From Candidatus Melainabacteria bacterium (lineage in GTDB: Bacteria; Cyanobacteriota; Vampirovibrionia; Obscuribacterales; Obscuribacteraceae), in contig JADZFV010000375.1 in NCBI GenBank assembly GCA_020854255.1, forward strand, positions 1-42,333: a stretch of DNA of 42,333 nucleotides. The letters run 5' to 3'. A program made the position numbers and the translations under genes. Of this stretch, positions 33,103-41,481 are shown one piece after another; the first letter of the stretch is position 1; each line of letters begins with the position of its first letter. The notes beneath the pieces were generated by a model. That model saw only the letters and a list, made by a program, of their open reading frames with translations. It had not been told where the DNA came from and did no database searches.

Positions 33103-34944
33103 CTATGCCTTGCGTTTTTTGAGCACACCACCGAAACGACCGGCTACGCTCAAGGGCTCCTCGAGCTTGCAGAGCACGCAAATTACAAGGTACGCGAAAA
33201 GACCGAGACCGGCTGACAGACACAGAGAGATGAGCTGTCCGATAAAATTCTGCGGAATCAGGCTTTCCGCTTGATTGGAAACAAACCAGCTGATAACACC
33301 GCATACTGCGGAGGCGAGAATCATGATTGCTGTCGGATAGATCAATTTCGTGGTGCCCAGACGGCCGATTTTTTTTCTGGCGAAGAAGGTCAAAGCAAAC
33401 AGGTTGAACACCGTTACCAGCGTTGTCGCAATCGCAATGCCGGCTATGCCGGTTTTCATCTGAAACACGAAAAGCCAATCAAGCACTGTTTGCAATAAAA
33501 TCGCCGCCACCGCGATAAGAAAAGGTGTTTTCGAATCCTGGTGCGCATAAAAGACTCTTGTAATCAAGTCTCGAGCAAGGTAGAAGAAAATACCGGGGGC
33601 GAGAAAAATCATAACGGTCGTAACCATTTCTGTTGAGTGAGTGGTGAACTTCCCGCGCTCGAACAAGAGTTTGATGATTGGTGTCGGGATTGCCATCAAG
33701 AGTGCAGCAATGGGAAGCGCCAGAAACCAGAGCAAGCGCAATGCCTTTGACAGTTCATCTTTCAAATCCTGGATGCGATTGCCTGCCACCTGCTCAGTAA
33801 AACGCGGCAAAATAGGGACAAGCATGGCAGTAAGCAAAACGCCCAGCGGCAATTGAATCAGGCGATTGGCATTAACAATGGCTGTCCATCCGCCTTCCTG
33901 GATGGTGGAAGTGAAATACAAGTGAACATACAAACTGATCTGCCCGATCGATGTGCTGAATGCTGCAGGCCCCAGCATCAGCAAATACTCTTTCAAGCCG
34001 GGATGAAGATTCTTTGAAAAACTCCATTTGAGCGGCGTTTTCAGCATGCCTGGAATTTGCACGACCGCTTGCCCGATGGCGCCGGCTAAGGTCGCCCAGG
34101 CCAGGCAGACAATGCCTGCCGTGTCGCCAAAACAGAAGACAGCGATGATGAGCGCCAGGCTGGCAATTGCCGGAGAGAACGATGGCCAGAAGATCCTGTT
34201 GTATACGTTCAAAACACCGTAAGACAATCCCACAAAACCAGATATGGCCACAAGTGGCAGCATGATGCGAATTTGCCTGACGGTTTCATTCCAGTATTCT
34301 TGCCGGTGCGCTTCAACCAGCGCGCTGGCTGGGGCAATGAACTTAATCAGCGCGGGGGCGAAAAAGTATATTGCGACAGACGGAAGTATCAAGAAAATCA
34401 AAGTGGCGAGAAAAATCTGCACCATCATGCGACCGCTGTCCGGATCGTCTTTTTTGGGCGTCAGAACTGCCACAGCCGACGAGTGAAATGGTCCGCCCAG
34501 TCCGCCGAAGAGGATCAAGATATTTCCCGTGAAAAGGGTGGCATTGTTGAATGCATCGGAGAGATAGTTTGTTCCAAATGCTTGCAGAACAACTATGTCG
34601 CGAATCAGACCAGCGCACTTGGAAAGAACAGTGAGGACGGCGACAATGCCGAAAGTCTTTCCCAGCGACTGCTTCTTGCCGCCGGGAGAACCTGCAGTGG
34701 CGACGTCCGGCCTTGACCCGGCAGCGTCACCGGATCCTTTTCCTGGCCCTCCGCCTGGCTCGGTCTTTGCCTTTTCAACCTCTTCTGAAATTTCCGCCAG
34801 TTGATTAAGTTCGCCGTCTGAGACGGCATAAGGCTCGCTGCTGAGTGCCTGCAATGCGGCCGCGTCTTTGAGATCTTCGGCTTCTTCTTTTAGTTTGCCG
34901 CTTTCAGCTGGAGCATCCGGCTTAAAAGGCTGTTCTGCCGACAC
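33103..34944 (-). CDS. murJ: Lipid II flippase MurJ (MviN family) with N-terminal extension
   Basis: Moves lipid-linked peptidoglycan precursor across the inner membrane. 613 residues with about 14 hydrophobic helices. The family core begins near residue 93 (KTFGIVAVLTVLSKCAGLIR, VVLQAFGTNYLSDAFNNATL) and includes NRLIQLPLGVLLTAMLVPIL and FERGKFTTHSTEMV. Before it come about 90 acidic, disordered residues (AESGKLKEEAEDLKDAAALQ and a Gly-rich stretch GGGPGKGSGD) not found in typical MurJ. The start is GTG (34942-34944), firm because GAGGAG lies 6 bases upstream. It follows ftsI by 94 bases in the same direction as the last gene of the division cluster and converges with the sensor-like gene. 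Confidence 0.94.
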   Translation of the reverse strand: MSAEQPFKPDAPAESGKLKEEAEDLKDAAALQALSSEPYAVSDGELNQLAEISEEVEKAKTEPGGGPGKGSGDAAGSRPDVATAGSPGGKKQSLGKTFGIVAVLTVLSKCAGLIRDIVVLQAFGTNYLSDAFNNATLFTGNILILFGGLGGPFHSSAVAVLTPKKDDPDSGRMMVQIFLATLIFLILPSVAIYFFAPALIKFIAPASALVEAHRQEYWNETVRQIRIMLPLVAISGFVGLSYGVLNVYNRIFWPSFSPAIASLALIIAVFCFGDTAGIVCLAWATLAGAIGQAVVQIPGMLKTPLKWSFSKNLHPGLKEYLLMLGPAAFSTSIGQISLYVHLYFTSTIQEGGWTAIVNANRLIQLPLGVLLTAMLVPILPRFTEQVAGNRIQDLKDELSKALRLLWFLALPIAALLMAIPTPIIKLLFERGKFTTHSTEMVTTVMIFLAPGIFFYLARDLITRVFYAHQDSKTPFLIAVAAILLQTVLDWLFVFQMKTGIAGIAIATTLVTVFNLFALTFFARKKIGRLGTTKLIYPTAIMILASAVCGVISWFVSNQAESLIPQNFIGQLISLCLSAGLGLFAYLVICVLCKLEEPLSVAGRFGGVLKKRKA

Positions 34945-35038
34945 TTGCGGCTCCTCAGTTGGTCAGCTCAATCTTAGCGCTTTGGCAACTGGCCAGGCTT
35001 AGGGAAAACCCCCGGTTTTCGATGTCTGATTCAACTTA

Positions 35039-36949
35039 CTAGTCACGCTTGAGGTCTTGTTCGCGAGCGCTCGCTTCTTTGGCATACTTGACAGATGGTG
35101 CTTCCGGTGCCGGTGCCGGTGCCAATCTGCTTTTGAAGGCTTTAAGCGGATCCTGCGCGAGGGCTTTCTGGCAAGAAGTCTTATCTTGATCGGCCGACTG
35201 GCAAGGAGCAATTCCCAGATAGCGAGCCGATTCCATGGCAATGGCGTTGAAGACGGGGCCGGCAACCGTGTTGCCCCAGCGCCCGTCTGTTTGCGGGCTG
35301 TCTATGACGACAATGCCGACTAATTGTGGATTCTCAGCCGGCAAGAAACCAACGAAGGAGGCGATTGTTTGACCAGCCAGATATCCTCTGCCGCTGGCTG
35401 AAACCTTTTGTGCAGTGCCTGTCTTGCCTGCCACTCTGTAGCCCGGGACTTTCCCTGCAATCTGCGTGCCCATGGCGATGTTGTCGGCAAGCAAATGAGA
35501 AACATGCTTCGCCACCGCCGGGGAAATGACTTCGCGCTTTGTGGGTTCTGTCCATTTTTCGGTGACGCCGGTTCTGGGATCGTAAATGCGCCGGATAAGG
35601 TGAGGCTGCTCCCAGACTCCACTGTTTGCAACGGCACCGACCGCTGCCACCAATTGCAGTGGCGTCACGGCAATTGCACCCTGCCCGAATCCGGTAGTGG
35701 CAGCATCAAGTGGTTTCCAAAATTTGTGATTGAGCAAGAGTCCATGCGACTCTCCAGGCAAGTCAATTCCGGTCGGCTGTCCAACTCCGAATTTTGTGAG
35801 CATCTCGTGAAAAACTTTCGGCGGCATCATCATCGCGATTTGCGCGGAAGCAATGTTGCTTGAATGGATGAACAAATGCAGTAGATCCAGACTTCCATGT
35901 CCGCCGTCATGATTGCGAATGGTGCGATTGCCGACGGTCAAGGAGCCGTTATCATAAAAGGTGCTCGTCGTCTTGATTGCGCCTGTTTCCAATCCGGAGC
36001 ACACAGTCAGGATTTTGAAAGTCGAGCCGGGTTGATACACGTCAACCATGGACCAGTTCTTGGTTGTTTCCAGCGCGTACTTGTGATATCGATTGGGATC
36101 GTATTGCGGATAATTTGCCCAGGCTAGAATCTCTCCATTAGTAGGATCAGCAAAAATCGCTGTTCCTTTTAAAGCCTGAGAGTGGCGGCACATTGCCGCC
36201 AGTTCTTTTTCGGCCAGGTGCTGCAAATAATTGTCGATGGTCAATTCGACATGTCGTCCTAGCGGCGGCGAAATTCCCCAGTCGGCATTCGGCTCTTTGA
36301 CGAGAATGCTGCGTCCGTGCCCGTCCAGTTGCGGAGTCGGCATGGCGCCAGTGTCTTTGAGAAGGCTTTCTTCCTTCTGCTCGATGCCACCCTGCCCCTG
36401 CGTATCCATATTTACATAGCCGAGCAAGTGAGCCGCCAGCTGTCCTTCCGGATAATGACGAAATGGGCGAGGCACTATATCCACACCCGGCCAGTTGAGA
36501 GCCTGTATTTCGTCTACCGATTCACGCTCCATATGCCGACCGAGCGTGATTACCGGATAGCCGGCATTCATCAATTTATAGATCTTCTCGGAAGGCTGGC
36601 GAGTGATTCGGCCGAAAATTTCGGAAGCTTCTCTAATTCCAGCTTTAACAAGTTTGGGATGGACATAGACATCATACCTGGTGGTATCAATCGCCAGAGG
36701 CAAACCATGGCGATCTGTGATGGCGCCTCTGTGGACGAGCAAATTATGCTGCTGCCGCTGAACATGCGCTTTGTTTTTCAGCTCAGGTCCCTGAATGATT
36801 TGCAGGTAATAGAGACGGCCGATTATAAGAATGAAACCGCCCAAAAGGATGAACTGCCAGACGCGAAGGCGCCACAACGGAGATCGTGGACGTCTATCGT
36901 GACGTCGTGAGCAACCTCGAGTCCCTAATTCTGGAGACTGCGTGGGCAA
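35039..36949 (-). CDS. ftsI: Septal peptidoglycan transpeptidase FtsI / PBP3
   Basis: Class B penicillin-binding protein that cross-links septal peptidoglycan. About 636 residues from TTG at 36947-36949, chosen because CGGAGG lies 8 bases before it and because it then begins 22 bases after the ftsL-like stop; the frame is open to 37039 but overlaps that gene. One transmembrane helix (LRVWQFILLGGFILIIGRLY). PBP dimerisation region with NLLVHRGAITDRHGLPLAID. Active site: STFK with Ser309 in YQPGSTFKILTV, SSN near 361 in HSSNIASAQ, and KTGT with Lys509 in VAGKTGTAQK. A Pro/Ala tail of about 50 residues ends the protein. It works with the FtsL-like product and FtsQ. Confidence 0.95.
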   Translation of the reverse strand: MPTQSPELGTRGCSRRHDRRPRSPLWRLRVWQFILLGGFILIIGRLYYLQIIQGPELKNKAHVQRQQHNLLVHRGAITDRHGLPLAIDTTRYDVYVHPKLVKAGIREASEIFGRITRQPSEKIYKLMNAGYPVITLGRHMERESVDEIQALNWPGVDIVPRPFRHYPEGQLAAHLLGYVNMDTQGQGGIEQKEESLLKDTGAMPTPQLDGHGRSILVKEPNADWGISPPLGRHVELTIDNYLQHLAEKELAAMCRHSQALKGTAIFADPTNGEILAWANYPQYDPNRYHKYALETTKNWSMVDVYQPGSTFKILTVCSGLETGAIKTTSTFYDNGSLTVGNRTIRNHDGGHGSLDLLHLFIHSSNIASAQIAMMMPPKVFHEMLTKFGVGQPTGIDLPGESHGLLLNHKFWKPLDAATTGFGQGAIAVTPLQLVAAVGAVANSGVWEQPHLIRRIYDPRTGVTEKWTEPTKREVISPAVAKHVSHLLADNIAMGTQIAGKVPGYRVAGKTGTAQKVSASGRGYLAGQTIASFVGFLPAENPQLVGIVVIDSPQTDGRWGNTVAGPVFNAIAMESARYLGIAPCQSADQDKTSCQKALAQDPLKAFKSRLAPAPAPEAPSVKYAKEASAREQDLKRD

Positions 36950-36971
36950 CGTGAGGGCCTCCGGCAGGAGT

Positions 36972-37481
36972 TTAGTATCCCGACAATAATGGGAGACTAT
37001 GGTGGTTGGGCTTGAATGTGGACAATTTTGGAGCCGCAACTTCCTTTACGATGAGCACTTGTTCGGGCACTTGCAAGCCGTGGCGTCCAACTACACTGTC
37101 CTGAATACCTTCAAAGGAGATTGCTCTCAGAAGCTGCGCGGACAATTCGGAATTTTGTTCCGATAAACGTCTGGCCTGTTCTTGCAGGCGAGTTACGTCA
37201 TTGGTACGGGCAACGTCCAATCCGTAACCGACTATTGCCAATCCGCAGAATGCGATAAGCGAAGTACGCAATACTTGATTGACGCGCACCACCAGTGGAG
37301 CCTTGCGGCTTTCACGATCGGGTGTCTGAGGCGCTACTGGTACCAGATGCGGTCTGGCTTGAGGAGCGTTGTAGATAATTTCCTTGCGAGCACCGTTGGC
37401 TGCTTCCTGGGACTTCTGGCTTTTCTCGCCTCTAAGACTCGGCTCGGTAAAAGCTAAAAGCTGTGCGGCATTGCTCGACAT
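36972..37481 (-). CDS. ftsL: FtsL-like septum protein
   Basis: A 169-residue bitopic membrane protein. A polar N-terminus of about 60 residues (MSSNAAQLLAFTEPSLRGEK) is followed by one hydrophobic helix (LRTSLIAFCGLAIVGYGLDV) and a heptad-like helix (NDVTRLQEQARRLSEQNSEL) that fits a coiled coil, then IQDSVVGRHGLQVPEQV. This layout and its position between rsmH and ftsI are the usual signs of FtsL; sequence identity in this family is very low. GGGAG lies 6 bases before the ATG at 37479-37481; the frame is open to 37616, overlapping the end of rsmH. Identification rests on topology and context. Confidence 0.72.
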   Translation of the reverse strand: MSSNAAQLLAFTEPSLRGEKSQKSQEAANGARKEIIYNAPQARPHLVPVAPQTPDRESRKAPLVVRVNQVLRTSLIAFCGLAIVGYGLDVARTNDVTRLQEQARRLSEQNSELSAQLLRAISFEGIQDSVVGRHGLQVPEQVLIVKEVAAPKLSTFKPNHHSLPLLSGY

Positions 37482-37563
37482 GTAGTGCTCCCATAATAGG
37501 TCCGTCAGATTCGATTGACGTAGCATCGGTAGAATTTGGTTTAGCGCGACTTCTGCTGGCGGA

Positions 37564-38481
37564 CTAAATCTTTTCTCCAACACGTAGTTTAGCACTACGA
37601 CTACGTATGTTGGCAAGCACTTCTGCTTCTCTTGCAGTGACTGGTTTGCTGGTCATTATCAGCAACTCGGGACGTTTCCCGCACGTGCAAACAGGGTGCC
37701 TGGGCGGGCATACGCACCCTTTCGCGTAGAGCCTGAGAATTTGCTTAACGATGCGATCCTCCAGGCTGTGAAAGCTGATAACCACGAGCCTGGCGCCCGG
37801 GGCGAGAATCTTCACAGACTCATGTAAAAATTTTTCCAGACGTGCCAACTCGGAATTGACTGCAATTCTTAATGCTTGGAATGTTCGAGTGGCTGGATGC
37901 GAGTCGTCAAGCCTATCTGATCGGCTTTTCGATCGATGCTTGTTATGCCCTCTGGTACCACGGGCGGTATATATACATCCGGCAATAATCTCTGATAGTT
38001 CGCCTGTCGTATGTATGGGACGCCTGCTGACGATGCGGCGCGCGATTTGCCGGCTGAGACGTTCTTCACCATATTTGAAAATAATATCGGCGATCTCTCT
38101 TTCTTGATATTCATTCACGATCGTTGCGGCGCTCAGTTTCTGAGTATGATCCATGCGCATATCGAGAGGACCGTCTTTAAGAAAGCTAAAGCCTCTTTCG
38201 GGATTGTCAAGCTGCATGCTGGACACGCCCAGGTCAGCGATGATGCCACCATCAACAGTGCTGATACCGAGCGACTTTAAATGTTCACCTATGTCGCTGT
38301 AGTCACCATGAACATATAAAGCCGCAGCAGGCAATCTCGCAGCCGCCTTGTCAAGTGACGCTTTGTCCTTATCGATGCCGACTAATTTTCCCTGGCTGCC
38401 CATGCGCTCGCGAATGGCCGCCAGGTGTCCGGCGGCGCCTACAGTGGCGTCGACGTAGGTAAGTCCGGGGCGAATGTTCAA
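37564..38481 (-). CDS. rsmH: 16S rRNA (cytosine-1402 N4) methyltransferase RsmH
   Basis: Methylates C1402 of 16S rRNA with SAM. 305 residues are given from the TTG at 38479-38481. Motifs: TYVDATVGAAGHLAAI (SAM site), GIIADLGVSSMQLDNPERGF, DGPLDMRMD, TFQALRIAVNSELARLEKFL and VVISFHSLEDRIVKQ. Reading on upstream in the same frame gives KEHVSVLLEESLDSLNI, which is the conserved family N-terminus, but no ATG, GTG or TTG precedes it before an in-frame stop near 38660. So the true start lies about 12 or more codons upstream and must be non-standard, or the sequence has an error. The upstream zinc-ribbon gene ends at 38597, and ftsL follows. The family call is firm; the start is not. Confidence 0.93.
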   Translation of the reverse strand: MNIRPGLTYVDATVGAAGHLAAIRERMGSQGKLVGIDKDKASLDKAAARLPAAALYVHGDYSDIGEHLKSLGISTVDGGIIADLGVSSMQLDNPERGFSFLKDGPLDMRMDHTQKLSAATIVNEYQEREIADIIFKYGEERLSRQIARRIVSRRPIHTTGELSEIIAGCIYTARGTRGHNKHRSKSRSDRLDDSHPATRTFQALRIAVNSELARLEKFLHESVKILAPGARLVVISFHSLEDRIVKQILRLYAKGCVCPPRHPVCTCGKRPELLIMTSKPVTAREAEVLANIRSRSAKLRVGEKI

Positions 38482-38596
38482 AGAATCCAGAGATTCTTCA
38501 AGAAGAACGGATACGTGTTCTTTTGCGGCCTTACCTTCTGAGGAAAAGCTGCTCTTGGAATCTTCCTTCTGGTTATCTCTGTCTATCTGTTTATAC

Positions 38597-39058
38597 TTAA
38601 GACTTGCGTTTTGCCAGGAAATCGAAATCCCAGCACGTAAAGTAAATGAGCTGAATCGTCAAAAGGCCCATCAATGCCGTCAGAAGCATTGGGCTGAGCC
38701 ACTCAGGTCTTTCCGCCCAGAGATTAAGATACAGCGAGCCGTGCAGAATCGCCAGCGGCATCATGAACAGGGAGACGATAGCTAACAATTGTTTGGTTGT
38801 GGCTGTTGTGCCGGCCCAGTGCCAGCGTAAGCCATCCCACCAGAATGTCGGTGCGACTTTCATACCCATGCGTCTGGCTGGGTATAGTCTTCTTCCGCCC
38901 CTGAGAGGCACAAAGCAACGATCGCAGCTGTTGCAGGACAAAGTTTCGGTCAGCCCATATGGTTCCAAAATCCCGGCATGGCAGCGGGGGCAAGGATACG
39001 ACTGATTGAGCACGATCACTTGTTGGTGGAAGGAAAGCTGTTCGTATGATTGAAACAT
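38597..39058 (-). CDS. Zinc-ribbon membrane protein next to rsmH
   Basis: A 153-residue protein of unknown function. N-terminal zinc ribbon with Cys pairs CPRCHAGILEPYG and LSCNSCDRCFVPLRGG, then KVAPTFWWDGLRWHWAGTTA, and two hydrophobic helices (KQLLAIVSLFMMPLAILHGS and LSPMLLTALMGLLTIQLIYF) before LAKRKS. It looks like a small conserved protein that I associate with Cyanobacteria, without being able to name it. The ATG (39056-39058) has no clear ribosome-binding site. It heads the rsmH-ftsL-ftsI-murJ cluster, so a link to division or envelope assembly is possible. Its stop TAA lies in a frame +1 to rsmH, and rsmH may depend on it. Confidence 0.75.
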   Translation of the reverse strand: MFQSYEQLSFHQQVIVLNQSYPCPRCHAGILEPYGLTETLSCNSCDRCFVPLRGGRRLYPARRMGMKVAPTFWWDGLRWHWAGTTATTKQLLAIVSLFMMPLAILHGSLYLNLWAERPEWLSPMLLTALMGLLTIQLIYFTCWDFDFLAKRKS

Positions 39059-39221
39059 TGCCAGTAAGCCCAGTGAGGTCAGGGAATCGCAATTGACCGG
39101 GTGCTAAAAAATGCCGCGCGGAAACAGAGCCAGACCTACTCAGGCTGGATCCACTGCTGACGAAAAACCCTGTCTCTTCTTAATTACCCGCAGAAGGGCA
39201 CCAAACAGCGGCTAACGAGAA

Positions 39222-39249
39222 ATATTAGCGATATTTAATGTGATGATAA
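39222..39249 (-). promoter_or_regulatory. Candidate promoter of the division cluster
   Basis: On the minus strand TTATCA (39249-39244) and TAATAT (39227-39222) with 16 bases between them. The -10 overlaps an AT-rich palindrome AAATAT-TAGCG-ATATTT (39220-39236), which could be an operator. The leader would be about 160 bases. The remainder of 39059-39351 contains no gene and no recognisable RNA. Confidence 0.35.
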
Positions 39250-39351
39250 TGCCCACACGGCGGGAAGCTGTGCAGCTTATGCTCACAGGCGTTGGGTTGC
39301 CAGAAATCGCTGCGGTCGCCTGGTTGAACAACAGGCCTGTAAAGCGCGCAA

Positions 39352-40194
39352 CTAACTGAAATATTGGTCTTTGCGACTGGCTCCAAGCGCACCCAGTGCC
39401 AGCATTACGCGAAACACTACGCTGTAATTCTGGTCTGAAAACTCCACATCCCGGTCGTTCAGCCGTTTTACATTGGGTACGAGTTCGCAGGCGTCAGCCA
39501 TAGACGTATCATTCATTGATAAAGTTAGCTTTGCTGGCGTCGGCGGCTTGAGTAATTTCCAGCTGGTTTTTGCCTTAGCCGCCTCGTATGCGGATTTCTC
39601 CAGTTGTTCGAGCACCTCTGCTTGCGGTTTGAAGCACGCGGAGTACCTGGATACGGCGTTTTTCACAACAACACTATTGACCTTGCCCATCAAATCTTCG
39701 CACTCTCTCTTAAGCGCATCGTCGCCCGTGATAAGCGCAATCGGCACGTCATAGGCACCGGCAAGGTAGGCATTCAGCCCTGTTTCTCCAACCAGAACAT
39801 CATTTATACGTACGTCGCGGAACACGGTCGCTCTATATGTATGCGAAAGCACGCCGGTCGAGCAGCCCTGGCGCGCGTGATAGCCGACAAAACATGCGAA
39901 GTCAGGCTTATTTGCTGTCTGAACGCCCGACACCATCGAGAAAGGTTTTTGCCAACCGCTAACCAGGTGCGCTTTTGGATGCATGAGTTCGATGCGAAGA
40001 TTGCGCATATCCCAGTGCGAGTCATTAACTACAATTTCGTCGCAACCCGCTTTCAACAGACCTTTTATTACGGCGTTGGTCTCTGCGTGCATCAATTGAA
40101 CCGCGCGTTCATACCCAGGCTCACCAGGCTGAGTTTGGCTGGAGTGACAGATGCCGTTTATACCTTCCAGATCCACTGATATATATGCACGCAT
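39352..40194 (-). CDS. D-aminopeptidase, DppA family (M55)
   Basis: Zinc peptidase of the M55 family that removes D-amino acids from peptides, possibly recycling peptidoglycan fragments. 280 residues. Metal ligands line up with Bacillus DppA: Asp8 and Glu10 in SVDLEGI, His60 in VNDSHWDM, His106 in VGYHARQG and Glu136 in VGETGLNA; the catalytic His117 is in LSHTYR. AAGGGA lies 7 bases before the ATG (40192-40194). It stands alone between dapF (divergent) and the zinc-ribbon gene, but its substrate theme, D-amino-acid peptides, fits the neighbouring peptidoglycan genes. Confidence 0.9.
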   Translation of the reverse strand: MRAYISVDLEGINGICHSSQTQPGEPGYERAVQLMHAETNAVIKGLLKAGCDEIVVNDSHWDMRNLRIELMHPKAHLVSGWQKPFSMVSGVQTANKPDFACFVGYHARQGCSTGVLSHTYRATVFRDVRINDVLVGETGLNAYLAGAYDVPIALITGDDALKRECEDLMGKVNSVVVKNAVSRYSACFKPQAEVLEQLEKSAYEAAKAKTSWKLLKPPTPAKLTLSMNDTSMADACELVPNVKRLNDRDVEFSDQNYSVVFRVMLALGALGASRKDQYFS

Positions 40195-40267
40195 GTGAAA
40201 TTCCCTTAGGTTTTCGCCCAGGAGGTGAGTATATCAATGTGTTCTTGAATCAAACTCTATTAATGCT

Positions 40268-40296
40268 GAGACATGTCAAGGCTCAAACGCTATAAT
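40268..40296 (+). promoter_or_regulatory. Sigma70-like promoter of dapF
   Basis: A perfect TATAAT at 40291-40296 with GAGACA at 40268-40273, 17 bases apart. Transcription would begin near 40303, about 33 bases before the first possible dapF start. Confidence 0.6.
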
Positions 40297-40335
40297 ACCG
40301 GCTGATCCGAACCTCGAATTAAAGTTGCATTTCGG

Positions 40336-41481
40336 ATGCAGCACAAGCTCGCGAAGCACGCGAAACATCAAATGCTCACTCTTTCGGAAACATTGAAAGA
40401 ACAGAAATCAATTATGATCAGAACCGATTCTATGTCGAGATCTGATTCTGGATCTGCAAGCGCCGGCTTGGCATTCGACAAAATGCATGGTCTGGGCAAC
40501 GATTTTGTCGTGGTCTTGCTCGATGACTTATTGCCTTTTCAGTCGCTCACCGAAGCATTGAAAAAGGGAATCGACCCCCTTTCCGCACTTGCGAAGCGGC
40601 TCTGTGACCGAAATTTCGGCATTGGCGCCGACGGGTTGATTGTCGGATATTCTTTGAAAAATACACCGGCAATTGACGCCGGCATATTGAATGCGCTCGG
40701 CGCCGGCTATGCGATCGGTGCCAAATGTGATATCGGATGGATTTATATCAATTCCGATGGCTCTTATTCAGCCATGTGCGGCAACGGTCTGAGATGTCTT
40801 GGACTCTGGGCTCTCAGGAAAAAATTGGTTGCATCTAATAGAATTTTGGTGTCAACTAAAGCAGGAGTCCAAGAGATTCTTGTCGAAGACGAATCAAAAA
40901 TTACGGTGGATATGGGTAAACCAATTCTCCAAACCGAATTGATTCCTCTAAACACTCCCAAAGCAGCCAGTTTTGTGCAAGGCGAATTGAACTCACCTGA
41001 TTTCGAATTCAAAGCAACGTGCGTGAGCATGGGCAATCCGCACGTAATTATTTTTGACGCACCGCAGGCGCAAGACAGTCTTTCTGAAATGAAGTTTTCT
41101 GATTCATTGAAAAAATTGTCCATTCTGGTGCAACAGCACAAGCTCTTCCCTGAAGGCGTTAATGTAGAGTGGTGCCGCGCTGTTTGTCGAAATGAAGTTC
41201 ATTCACTTATATATGAACGCGGGTGTGGTGCTACGCTCGCCTGTGCAAGTGGTGCGGCGGCAGTTGTGGTGGCCGGAGTTCTTGAAGGACGAATCGATCG
41301 AAAGGCGAAGATTCGATTGCCCGGTGGTTATTTGTCCATCGAGTGGGCGCAATCAGACGAACATGTGCACATGAGTGGTCCGGCAGCAACTTCGTTTAGC
41401 GGATCGATAGGTTTTGACGCGCTCGACAGCATTCTTTCTTTGGGCGGACAATCTGTTTCTAAGGAGATTTTCTGCTCGTGA
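40336..41481 (+). CDS. dapF: Diaminopimelate epimerase
   Basis: Converts LL- to meso-diaminopimelate for lysine and peptidoglycan. 381 residues, longer than the usual 270-290. The core begins LAFDKMHGLGNDFVVV near residue 45. Catalytic Cys are in SAMCGNGLRCLG and GCGATLACASGA. DRNFGIGADGLIVG and SMGNPHVIIF are also typical. An insertion of about 20 residues (SLKNTPAIDAGILNALGAGY) lies before WIYINSDGSYSAMCGNG. The start is unclear: ATG at 40336, 40372 or 40414 are possible and none has a good ribosome-binding site. A good promoter lies upstream. Its TGA overlaps the start of ftsQ, so the two are translationally linked. Confidence 0.94.
   Translation: MQHKLAKHAKHQMLTLSETLKEQKSIMIRTDSMSRSDSGSASAGLAFDKMHGLGNDFVVVLLDDLLPFQSLTEALKKGIDPLSALAKRLCDRNFGIGADGLIVGYSLKNTPAIDAGILNALGAGYAIGAKCDIGWIYINSDGSYSAMCGNGLRCLGLWALRKKLVASNRILVSTKAGVQEILVEDESKITVDMGKPILQTELIPLNTPKAASFVQGELNSPDFEFKATCVSMGNPHVIIFDAPQAQDSLSEMKFSDSLKKLSILVQQHKLFPEGVNVEWCRAVCRNEVHSLIYERGCGATLACASGAAAVVVAGVLEGRIDRKAKIRLPGGYLSIEWAQSDEHVHMSGPAATSFSGSIGFDALDSILSLGGQSVSKEIFCS

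Noticed and set aside
35004-35020. Hairpin GAAAACC / GGTTTTC between ftsI and murJ
   Set aside because: A perfect 7-bp stem but AT-rich, with no T-run after it; probably chance.
36317-36910. 197-codon plus-strand frame opposite ftsI
   Set aside because: Antisense shadow of a gene with intact penicillin-binding motifs.
39059-39351. tRNA or small structured RNA between dppA and the zinc-ribbon gene
   Set aside because: Some short stems exist, but I found no T-loop consensus or cloverleaf on either strand.
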